Positions 1-5,684 are shown, numbered from the stretch's first letter. The stretch: DNA of 5,688 bases from Oscillospiraceae bacterium (GCA_017420125.1 JAFOJR010000024.1:1-5688); one strand, 5' to 3'. Program-made: numbers and translations. Notes: generated by a model not told the origin, from the letters alone.

Positions 1-100
1 CCAGTTCAAACGCAGGCAGCCCCCTGGAGAGAAAGCACTCTGCCAGGACCTCATAGCCGGATACGCCATGCAGGCCCAAGCTGCGTATTTTGCAGATCAA
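1..100 (-). CDS. yifB: YifB/ComM-family Mg chelatase-like AAA+ ATPase, N-terminal fragment (runs off left edge)
   Basis: This is the 5' end of a minus-strand gene; only 33 codons lie in the window. The translation includes CKIRSLGLHGVSGYEV followed by SRGLPAFEL. This is the characteristic N-terminus of the YifB/ComM family: a short beta-strand, a G-x-x-G-Y/H-x-V segment, then GLPAF, which normally continues into VGLPD. Family members have an N-terminal Lon-protease-like fold followed by a Mg-chelatase AAA+ domain. In naturally competent bacteria ComM acts as a helicase during integration of incoming DNA; elsewhere the role is unclear. The likely start is TTG at 98-100, because a stop lies two codons upstream in frame and the family N-terminus begins right here. 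AGGAGGG at 112-118 is 11 nt upstream, a little far but usable. The ATG at 123-125 is in another frame that soon stops. The fragment is short, so identity rests on this signature alone. Confidence 0.78.
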   Translation of the reverse strand, partial: MICKIRSLGLHGVSGYEVLAECFLSRGLPAFEL

Positions 101-111
101 GGATTATCCCA

Positions 112-118
112 CCCTCCT
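112..118 (-). promoter_or_regulatory. Ribosome binding site for the yifB fragment
   Basis: The minus strand reads AGGAGGG, an almost full anti-Shine-Dalgarno match, 11 nt before the proposed TTG start at 100. It supports translation starting at this non-ATG codon, since no ATG in the right frame lies nearby. Confidence 0.65.
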
Positions 119-152
119 GTTGCATAGACTTTTTTCAACGGTTTTTCTCTAT

Positions 153-181
153 ATCATACATGATTCCAAAAGCCTTTTCAA
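153..181 (-). promoter_or_regulatory. Sigma-A-type promoter for the yifB gene
   Basis: On the minus strand, -35 TTGAAA (176-181) is followed by a 17-nt spacer and -10 TATGAT (153-158), each one base from consensus. Transcription should begin near 146, giving a leader of about 45 nt before the TTG start. The octamer TTTTCAAC, which contains the complement of the -35, occurs again at 132-139 within the leader. Confidence 0.7.
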
Positions 182-284
182 CCATTATTCCCCTGTCGTC
201 TTGTTAAAATCACCGGAAACCAGTGGGAAGACTCTATCTGTATTTTGAAGATAAGACGAAAATCTTCCATTTTGCATTTTTGAA

Positions 285-313
285 TTTACTTTATTGCATC
301 AAAATGATAAGAT
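285..313 (+). promoter_or_regulatory. Candidate promoter for the PFOR gene
   Basis: TTTACT (285-290, four of six matches to the -35 consensus) is followed by a 17-nt spacer and TAAGAT (308-313, four of six matches to the -10). A TGA directly before the -10 acts as an extended -10 element. Transcription would begin near 320, giving a leader of about 40 nt. The surrounding DNA is very AT-rich, so other choices are possible. I saw no riboswitch or attenuator in this leader. Confidence 0.4.
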
Positions 314-343
314 AAAAACGATAAATTTTACGACTTTATAAAA

Positions 344-350
344 AAGGAGG
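344..350 (+). promoter_or_regulatory. Ribosome binding site of the PFOR gene
   Basis: AAGGAGG lies 10 nt before the ATG at 361. It confirms that start, which also yields the standard PFOR N-terminus. Confidence 0.85.
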
Positions 351-360
351 ACTCCCACGC

Positions 361-3300
361 ATGAGCAGACAGCGTAAAACAATGGACGGGAACACCGCCG
401 CTGCGCACGTTTCTTATGCTTTCACAGAAACAGCCGCAATTTTCCCGATCACCCCTTCCTCTGTTATGGCAGAGCTGGCAGACAAATGGTCTGCAAGCGG
501 CAGACTGAACATTTTCGGACAGCCTGTTAAGGTAGCAGAAATGCAATCAGAAGCTGGTGTTGCCGGTGCTGTACACGGTTCTTTGACCGCCGGTGCCCTG
601 ACCACCACCTATACTGCCTCCCAGGGGCTTCTTCTGATGATTCCAAATATGTATAAAATTGCAGGCAGCATGCTGCCCAATGTCATTCACGTCTCCGCCC
701 GAGCTTTGGCAACCCATGCTTTGTCCATCTTCGGCGACCATTCCGATGTTATGGCCTGCCGCGGCACCGGGTATGCGATGCTGGCCTCTGTCAATCCGCA
801 GGAAGCAATGGACTTAGGCGCTGTAGCCCATCTGGCTGCCATTCGCGGCAGGGTTCCTTTCCTCCACTTCTTCGATGGGTTCCGCACCTCCCATGAGATG
901 CAGAAAGTCGAAGTTTGGGATTATAAGGACTTGGCGGAAATGGTGGATATGGACGCTGTGCAGGCCTTCCGGGATAGAGCCATCAATCCCAACCATCCTT
1001 TTATGCGCGGCAGCGCTCAAAACCCCGATATCTTCTTCCAGTCCCGCGAAGCTGCCAACATCTATTATCAGGCAATTCCCGGCATTGTGGAAGATTACAT
1101 GAATCAGGTCAATGCCAAAATCGGCACAGATTATAAGCTGTTTAACTACTATGGTGCACCCGATGCAGAAACCGTTCTGGTTGCCATGGGTTCTATCTGC
1201 GACACCGCAGAGGAAACTATCGACTACTTGCTGAAAAAAGGCGAAAAAGTGGGGCTCATCAAAGTCCGCCTGTTCCGTCCCTTCGCAGCAGACCGTTTTG
1301 TTGCTGCCATTCCCGCCACTGCAAAGTCTGTTGTCGTGCTGGATCGCTGTAAAGATCCCGGCGCCACAGGGGAACCCCTGTATCTGGACGTGGTTGCCGC
1401 TCTTTCTTCCCAGCAGCGTACAGGCCTGAAGGTCTGCGGCGGCCGTTATGGCTTGGGCTCCAAAGACACCACGCCCGGCTGTGTCATCGCTGCATTCCGC
1501 AACGGCCAGTCGCCCTCTCCGCTGAACAGCTTTACAGTAGGCATCACTGATGATGTAACGCATCTGTCCGTTCCCATTGCAGAAGAACCGGACACCATCC
1601 CTGCAGGCACTGTTTCCTGTAAATTCTGGGGCCTTGGCTCTGACGGTACGGTGGGCGCCAACAAGAACTCCATCAAGATCATCGGTGACCACACTGATAT
1701 GAACGTTCAGGCCTACTTTGAATATGACTCCAAAAAATCCGGCGGCGTCACCATCTCGCATCTGCGCTTCGGCGACAGCCCTATCAAGTCCACTTATTTC
1801 GTTTCTCAGGCAGATTTTGTGGCCTGCCACAATCCGTCTTATGTGGAAAAATATAAAGTAATTCAAGACATCAAGCCAGGCGGCACCTTCCTGCTGAACT
1901 GCGGCTGGGATGTGGAAGAATTGGGTCAGCATTTGCCGGCCGATGCCAAGCGGTATCTTGCCAAAAACAATATTAAGGTATATACCTGCGACGCGATTCC
2001 CAAGGCAAAAGAACTGGGTCTGGGCAACCGGACCAACACCATTCTGCAGTCCGCTTTCTTCAAGCTGTCCAATATCATCCCCATCGAGGATGCTGTTCAG
2101 TATATGAAAGACGCCGTTGTAGCAACCTACAGTCGAAAAGGCGAAAAGGTGGTTTCCATGAACCACGCAGCTATCGACGCCGGTGTGGACGCTGTTAACG
2201 AGTTGACGATTCCTGCTGATTGGGCCAATGCACAGGACGTTTCCAAAGAAGTGGAAATCCGCACCAACCGGAAAGATCTGGCAGAATATATAAAGAACGT
2301 CATGATTCCTGCCAACGGCCACTACGGAAACGAACTTCCTGTTTCCGTCCTGGCGAAAAATGTAGACGGCACCTTGCCCGCCGGCACCTCTGCCTTTGAA
2401 AAGCGCGGCATCGCCGTGGATGTTCCCCGCTGGATTCCCGAAAACTGTATCCAGTGCAACCAATGCTCCATGGTATGTCCTCACGCGGTTATCCGCCCCT
2501 TCGCGCTGACCGCAGAAGAAGCAGCCGCCGCACCGGCCGGCCTGAAAACCGCCAAGATGAACGGCAAAGGCTGCGATGGGTATCAGTTCTCCATGGTCAT
2601 CTCACCGTATGACTGCACCGGTTGCGGCTCTTGCGTCAACATCTGCCCGGCAAAGGACAAGGCTTTGGTAATGGAACCCCTGGAAACACAGGCCGAACAG
2701 AACGATGTATTCCTGTACGCAGTGGATCAGGTTTCCGAGAAAGAATTGCCCTTCGCCATCGACACAGTCAAGGGTTCTCAGTTCTCCACTCCGCTGTTGG
2801 AGTTCTCCGGCGCCTGTGCAGGCTGTGGTGAAACCCCATATGCCAAACTGGTTACCCAGCTCTTCGGTGACCGGATGTATGTGGCAAACGCCACCGGCTG
2901 TTCTTCCATCTGGGGCGGCTCTGCTCCTTCTCTGCCTTACACAGTGAACAAGGAAGGCAAGGGCCCTGCTTGGGAAAACTCCCTGTTTGAAGACAACGCC
3001 GAATTCGGCTACGGCATGAACATGGCTGTTCAGCATCGCCGCAACAAGGCTGTGGAACTGGCCACCACCATTGTGGGCTGTGAAAATGCTCCGGTAAGCC
3101 TGGTGGAAGCTGCCAAGGCATGGCTGGAAACCAAGGATGACAGCGCCGCTTCCTGCCAAACTTCCAAGACCTTGATTGCAGAACTGGAAGCTGCTCTGAA
3201 TGACAACTCTTCCTGCGGTGAAAAACCTTATGTAACCGCTCTGTATAACATGAAAGATATGCTGGTGAAGCCCTCCATGTGGATGTTCGGCGGCGACGGC

Positions 3301-3918
3301 TGGGCCTATGATATCGGTTACGGCGGCCTGGATCACGTCATTGCCAGCGGTGAAAACGTCAATATCTTGGTATTCGACACCGAAGTTTATTCCAATACCG
3401 GCGGCCAAGCCTCCAAGGCTTCCCAGACCGCTCAGGTGGCACAGTTTGCCGCTGCAGGTAAAGTAATGAAAAAGAAAGACCTGGCTCAGATCGCCATGGC
3501 ATACGGTTATGTTTACGTGGCCCAGGTTGCCATGGGTGCAAACTATCAGCAGACACTGAAAGCCATTGCAGAAGCCGAAGCATATCCCGGACCTTCTCTG
3601 ATCATCGCTTATGCCCCCTGCATCAACCACGGTATCAAGAGTGGCATGAGCAAAGCCATGGATGAAATGAAACATGCTGTGGAAGCCGGCTACTGGCATC
3701 TGTTCCGCTATAATCCGGCTCTGGAAGCAGAAGGGAAAAACCCCTTCCAGCTGGACAGCAAGGCGCCCGAAGGCGACTATCGCAAGTTCCTGATGAACGA
3801 AGTGCGGTACAGTTCCTTGCCCCTGGCCTTCCCCGATCGGGCAGAAAAGCTCTTCGAAAAGGCCGAAAAGGACGCCAAAGACAAATACGCAAAATTGGCT
3901 TATCTGGCAAAACAGTAA
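361..3918 (+). CDS. nifJ: Pyruvate:ferredoxin (flavodoxin) oxidoreductase, single-chain, complete
   Basis: This cytoplasmic enzyme oxidatively decarboxylates pyruvate with CoA to acetyl-CoA and CO2 and reduces ferredoxin, linking glycolysis to acetate/butyrate formation and H2 or NADH production in anaerobes. The 1185 residues contain, in order: the pyruvate-binding N-terminal domain with FPITP (Thr31), Glu64 and Arg114; a CoA-binding domain at about 260-415 ending near the GRYGLGSKD loop (361-369); the gamma/POR domain at about 420-640; the EKR motif (680-682); a two-cluster ferredoxin domain with Cys 696/699/702/706 and 752/755/758/762; and the TPP domain with GDGWAYDIG (978-986) and SNTGG (Asn1012). 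Cys 819, 822, 847 and 1087 ligate the proximal cluster. All residues known to be essential in the Desulfovibrio africanus enzyme are present. The protein ends soon after the TPP domain and lacks the C-terminal extension of that enzyme. The gene is monocistronic: its own terminator follows and the next gene is convergent. Confidence 0.98.
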   Translation: MSRQRKTMDGNTAAAHVSYAFTETAAIFPITPSSVMAELADKWSASGRLNIFGQPVKVAEMQSEAGVAGAVHGSLTAGALTTTYTASQGLLLMIPNMYKIAGSMLPNVIHVSARALATHALSIFGDHSDVMACRGTGYAMLASVNPQEAMDLGAVAHLAAIRGRVPFLHFFDGFRTSHEMQKVEVWDYKDLAEMVDMDAVQAFRDRAINPNHPFMRGSAQNPDIFFQSREAANIYYQAIPGIVEDYMNQVNAKIGTDYKLFNYYGAPDAETVLVAMGSICDTAEETIDYLLKKGEKVGLIKVRLFRPFAADRFVAAIPATAKSVVVLDRCKDPGATGEPLYLDVVAALSSQQRTGLKVCGGRYGLGSKDTTPGCVIAAFRNGQSPSPLNSFTVGITDDVTHLSVPIAEEPDTIPAGTVSCKFWGLGSDGTVGANKNSIKIIGDHTDMNVQAYFEYDSKKSGGVTISHLRFGDSPIKSTYFVSQADFVACHNPSYVEKYKVIQDIKPGGTFLLNCGWDVEELGQHLPADAKRYLAKNNIKVYTCDAIPKAKELGLGNRTNTILQSAFFKLSNIIPIEDAVQYMKDAVVATYSRKGEKVVSMNHAAIDAGVDAVNELTIPADWANAQDVSKEVEIRTNRKDLAEYIKNVMIPANGHYGNELPVSVLAKNVDGTLPAGTSAFEKRGIAVDVPRWIPENCIQCNQCSMVCPHAVIRPFALTAEEAAAAPAGLKTAKMNGKGCDGYQFSMVISPYDCTGCGSCVNICPAKDKALVMEPLETQAEQNDVFLYAVDQVSEKELPFAIDTVKGSQFSTPLLEFSGACAGCGETPYAKLVTQLFGDRMYVANATGCSSIWGGSAPSLPYTVNKEGKGPAWENSLFEDNAEFGYGMNMAVQHRRNKAVELATTIVGCENAPVSLVEAAKAWLETKDDSAASCQTSKTLIAELEAALNDNSSCGEKPYVTALYNMKDMLVKPSMWMFGGDGWAYDIGYGGLDHVIASGENVNILVFDTEVYSNTGGQASKASQTAQVAQFAAAGKVMKKKDLAQIAMAYGYVYVAQVAMGANYQQTLKAIAEAEAYPGPSLIIAYAPCINHGIKSGMSKAMDEMKHAVEAGYWHLFRYNPALEAEGKNPFQLDSKAPEGDYRKFLMNEVRYSSLPLAFPDRAEKLFEKAEKDAKDKYAKLAYLAKQ

Positions 3919-3964
3919 TATCACTTTCCCCGGGAAACATTTTCTCCTGGTCTTATCAATCAAT

Positions 3965-4006
3965 AAAACGCCTCTGGCGGCGAAAATCGCCGCCAGAGGC
4001 GTTTTT
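3965..4006 (+). terminator. Intrinsic terminator of the PFOR gene, probably bidirectional
   Basis: A perfect 19-bp inverted repeat (arms 3965-3983 and 3987-4005) has a 3-nt loop, a GC-rich core (CGCCTCTGGCGGCG) and a T5 run at 4002-4006. It starts 46 nt after the PFOR stop codon. The left arm begins with AAAA, so it could also stop transcription arriving from the right, though the other strand has its own terminator first. Confidence 0.93.
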
Positions 4007-4056
4007 CGTTCCATATAAGGAAAGGGAAGGGATCTCCACTTTTTGTCCGTCAGGCG

Positions 4057-4089
4057 AAAAAACTCCCGCCCGGAAGCCCGGACGGGAGT
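4057..4089 (-). terminator. Intrinsic terminator of the hydrolase operon
   Basis: Arms 4062-4073 and 4078-4089 form a 12-bp GC-rich stem with a 4-nt loop, followed on the minus strand by six U residues (A run at 4057-4062). The single non-Watson-Crick position (4069/4082) is C·A in plus-strand RNA but a G·U wobble in minus-strand RNA. The structure therefore works best for minus-strand transcripts. It lies 37 nt past the stop codon of the NlpC/P60 gene. Confidence 0.9.
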
Positions 4090-4126
4090 CTTGTATCTTT
4101 TAAATTATGTAGAAAGTTCTGTTTGA

Positions 4127-5086
4127 TTAATTTGCAATTCGGCGGCCACCGACAAAAATGCTGGCATAATATTTGGAATCCAGACTGTTGATCCGCACGG
4201 TGCTGCCAGTGGTGGAAGCGTGGATAAACTGGCCATCGCCAATATAGATTCCCACATGTGTTGCCGCGTAGGCAGAGCCTTTTGCACGGAAGAACACCAG
4301 ATCGCCGGGCTTCAGGTTTGCACGGGTCACTGCGGTGCCGTTGTTTTTAAACTGAGTAGAAGCGGTACGACGGATCGTATATCCGCATTGTTTCATTACA
4401 TACTGGGTAAAACCGGAACAGTCAAACCCGGCAGGGGAGGAACCGCCGTATACGTAGCGGACACCCAAATATTTTTTGGCACAGGCAACAATGGCATTGC
4501 CGGCAGTAGAATTTGATGTTGTAGCGGCAGGCACAGTTGTTTTTTCACCGGCCTGGGTCTTCACTGTTGTCGCAGATGCAGTTGTGGTTGCTGCGGCGGA
4601 AGAGGGTGTGATGTAACTTCCGCTGGCATAGCCGGTCTTGCCGTTATAGCTGATCTTGTACCAGCCGTTGTTGACTCCGCACAGCGTAACCACAGCGTGA
4701 TCCGGCAAGCTGCACAAGACAGAACTGCCGGTGTTTGCGGCAGAGCGGAGCCGCAGAGTGGACCCATTTGCATTTACCTGGCCATTGCCTAAGGAAGCAT
4801 CCTTTACTGCAGCAACTTTTAAATAACTGGCGGACATATATCCCAGTTTGCCGCCCCGGCTGACCTGATACCAGTCGTTGTTTGTTTTATTTAATACGAT
4901 AACGGTTTCGTTTTTGGATGCCGTTGCCAAAATAGAACTGGATGTATTCGCTTCTGCCCGCAGACGCAGTCCGCTGCCTGTGACAGTGCCGACACCGACC
5001 AACGCTGCACTGGCGCAGGCAATGCACAAAGAGCCTGCAACAACTGTGGTGGCAATGGTGCGAATAAGTCGGTTGATTCCCTTCAT
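4127..5086 (-). CDS. Secreted SH3b-SH3b-NlpC/P60 peptidoglycan endopeptidase
   Basis: This is an exported cell-wall hydrolase of 319 residues. A signal peptide comes first: basic MKGINRLIR, a hydrophobic stretch, and probable cleavage after ACASA (residue 27). Two bacterial SH3 repeats follow at about 34-91 and 103-159, each with a LRLR motif, an N-x-x-W-Y core and a GY-x-S-x-Y-[LI] end; such domains usually bind the wall. A Ser/Thr/Ala-rich linker (160-195) leads to an NlpC/P60 domain (196-319). Its catalytic triad is visible: Cys223 in FDCSGF, His277 in THVGIY and His289 in FIHAS, so the enzyme should be active. The family cleaves stem-peptide bonds, often D-Glu to diaminopimelate; the exact bond here is inferred. 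The frame is open up to 5164, but that ATG gives a hydrophilic tail before the signal peptide, whereas the ATG at 5086 has GGAGG 9 nt upstream. It is the second gene of an operon, 34 nt after the small gene. Confidence 0.95.
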   Translation of the reverse strand: MKGINRLIRTIATTVVAGSLCIACASAALVGVGTVTGSGLRLRAEANTSSSILATASKNETVIVLNKTNNDWYQVSRGGKLGYMSASYLKVAAVKDASLGNGQVNANGSTLRLRSAANTGSSVLCSLPDHAVVTLCGVNNGWYKISYNGKTGYASGSYITPSSAAATTTASATTVKTQAGEKTTVPAATTSNSTAGNAIVACAKKYLGVRYVYGGSSPAGFDCSGFTQYVMKQCGYTIRRTASTQFKNNGTAVTRANLKPGDLVFFRAKGSAYAATHVGIYIGDGQFIHASTTGSTVRINSLDSKYYASIFVGGRRIAN

Positions 5087-5095
5087 CTTTTCTGT

Positions 5096-5100
5096 CCTCC
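5096..5100 (-). promoter_or_regulatory. Ribosome binding site deciding the NlpC/P60 start
   Basis: GGAGG on the minus strand lies 9 nt before the ATG at 5086. It lies inside the 34-nt gap after the upstream gene's stop, and it places the start directly at the signal peptide instead of at the upstream in-frame ATG at 5164. Confidence 0.85.
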
Positions 5101-5120
5101 GTTTCCAAATCGTTTTGATC

Positions 5121-5429
5121 TTATTTCCGTGCGGCCAGTGCCCGTTCCAGCCAGACTGCTGCAACGTCCATGGCCTGGTACAAATTATCTTTCTCGCTCT
5201 TTTTCACAACCCGTTCCCGGCCTTTTACATTAGGATCCGTCAACTGGAGCTGGACAGAAACTTTGGATGCCATATCCAAATCGTCTTTCCACTTTTTTTG
5301 CTCTGTCAACTGAAACATAATAATATAAGGATCCGTCATGCTGCCATAATAAATGACAGAATCTTTCCGGCGGAGCGGACGTCCTTTATAAGTCAACGGG
5401 GAAGTTTTTCCCGTTTTCGCATTTGCCAT
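5121..5429 (-). CDS. Conserved-looking small basic protein of unknown function, first gene of the hydrolase operon
   Basis: The product is 102 residues from the ATG at 5429, which has GGAAGGAG 8 nt upstream. An in-frame ATG at 5480 would add 17 residues, but it has no ribosome site and lies within a few nucleotides of the predicted transcript start. I do not recognise a named family. The protein is hydrophilic with about 20 Lys/Arg against 12 Asp/Glu, and has no signal peptide or membrane segment, so it is probably cytoplasmic. It opens with a Lys-rich tail and TYKGRPLRRKD. A hydrophobic stretch (VIYYGSMTDPYIIMFQL) suggests paired beta-strands, then come a second strand-like stretch (VSVQLQLTDP) and a C-terminal amphipathic helix ending in AAVWLERALAARK. 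TDP occurs twice, each time beside a strand-like segment. Cotranscription with a wall hydrolase hints at a link to envelope or growth control, but that is inference only. Confidence 0.85.
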   Translation of the reverse strand: MANAKTGKTSPLTYKGRPLRRKDSVIYYGSMTDPYIIMFQLTEQKKWKDDLDMASKVSVQLQLTDPNVKGRERVVKKSEKDNLYQAMDVAAVWLERALAARK

Positions 5430-5437
5430 TCTATCGG

Positions 5438-5445
5438 CTCCTTCC
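5438..5445 (-). promoter_or_regulatory. Ribosome binding site deciding the start of the small basic protein
   Basis: GGAAGGAG on the minus strand lies 8 nt before the ATG at 5429. It favours a 102-residue protein over the 119-residue reading from 5480. Confidence 0.85.
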
Positions 5446-5462
5446 CTTAATTGCAGATACGG

Positions 5463-5479
5463 TGTGAAATTATTTCGCA
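5463..5479. promoter_or_regulatory. Second operator-like palindrome in the early leader
   Basis: TGTGAAATTATTTCGCA is a 17-bp palindrome around T5471 with one mismatched pair (5465/5477). Its centre lies about 22 bp, roughly two helical turns, from the centre of the 5485-5502 palindrome. The one-base centre makes an RNA hairpin less likely than a DNA-binding site. Confidence 0.4.
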
Positions 5480-5484
5480 TGCTT

Positions 5485-5502
5485 TGTTACCAAATTGTAA
5501 CA
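5485..5502. promoter_or_regulatory. WalR-type box and perfect palindrome over the -10 and start site
   Basis: The plus strand reads TGTTAC-CAAAT-TGTAAC (5485-5501), an exact match to the WalR/YycF consensus TGTWAH-N5-TGTWAH. With one more base (5502) the same DNA is also a perfect inverted repeat, TGTTAC-N6-GTAACA. It covers the -10 hexamer (5494-5499) and the expected start near 5487, a position typical of repression. Binding by WalR is inference from the consensus and from the hydrolase downstream. Confidence 0.5.
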
Positions 5503-5523
5503 CATTTGTATCATGTCTGTCAA
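5494..5523 (-). promoter_or_regulatory. Strong sigma-A promoter of the small protein–NlpC/P60 operon
   Basis: On the minus strand, a perfect -35 TTGACA (5518-5523) is followed by an 18-nt spacer ending in TGT (an extended -10 element) and -10 TACAAT (5494-5499, five of six). Transcription should start near 5487, giving a leader of about 58 nt before the ATG at 5429. The -10 is embedded in a WalR-like box. Confidence 0.82.
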
Positions 5524-5569
5524 TTCTTTTCTTTGCGTTCTTAAAATTTCCATATATAATTGGGCAATA

Positions 5570-5578
5570 TGATATAAT
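5570..5578 (+). promoter_or_regulatory. Consensus extended -10 element pointing right
   Basis: TGA directly followed by TATAAT (5573-5578) is a full-consensus extended -10 on the plus strand. No good -35 exists at 16-18 nt upstream, which extended -10 promoters tolerate. Transcription would start near 5585 and head for a gene beyond the right edge, divergent from the hydrolase operon. AT-rich DNA raises the chance of coincidence. Confidence 0.45.
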
Positions 5579-5607
5579 ATTTCCTGTTTGCTCTCTTTGT
5601 TTTCAGT

Positions 5608-5626
5608 GAAATTTTAATAAAATTTC
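5608..5626. repeat. AT-rich perfect inverted repeat
   Basis: GAAATTTT-AAT-AAAATTTC has two perfect 8-bp arms and a 3-nt centre. It overlaps a second small palindrome, TTTCA-G-TGAAA (5601-5611). It lies just downstream of the predicted rightward start near 5585, so an operator is possible; there is no GC stem and U run as in a terminator. Confidence 0.5.
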
Positions 5627-5662
5627 CAGAAAATCCCGTTGGGAACGCAAATGGAACAGGTG

Positions 5663-5684
5663 GAAATCGCAAAGAAATCGCAAA
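5663..5684 (+). repeat. Perfect 2 x 11-bp tandem repeat
   Basis: GAAATCGCAAA occurs twice head to tail (5663-5673 and 5674-5684). The period is close to one helical turn. It ends four bases before the window edge, so further copies may follow. Whether this stretch is coding or upstream DNA cannot be settled here. Confidence 0.6.

Noticed and set aside
132..182. TTTTCAAC direct repeats at 132-139 and 175-182.
   Set aside because: One copy is explained by the yifB -35 element, and an eight-base repeat in AT-rich DNA is expected by chance.
201..214. TTGTTAA resembling half of a Rex (redox regulator) operator.
   Set aside because: The second half-site TTAACAA is absent at the required spacing, and the position is far upstream of the likely PFOR promoter.
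814..2484. A 556-codon open frame on the minus strand opposite the PFOR gene.
   Set aside because: It is a shadow of the PFOR reading frame: the plus-strand gene rarely uses codons whose complements are stops. Its product is Cys/His/Phe-rich without a recognisable domain, and no promoter or ribosome site was seen.
2602..4014. A 470-codon open frame on the minus strand at the 3' end of the PFOR gene.
   Set aside because: It has the same shadow origin, and its start lies in the vicinity of the PFOR terminator hairpin. The translation shows no coherent protein features.
4127..5164. NlpC/P60 protein as a lipoprotein or with a 26-residue N-terminal extension.
   Set aside because: The cysteines at residues 21 and 24 do not fit a proper lipobox, and the extension would place a charged tail before the signal peptide and overlap the upstream gene. 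GGAGG at 5096-5100 supports the shorter form.
4878..5450. A 190-codon plus-strand open frame opposite the small protein and the NlpC/P60 N-terminus.
   Set aside because: It runs antisense to two well-supported genes with their own ribosome sites and promoter, and shows no recognisable domain.
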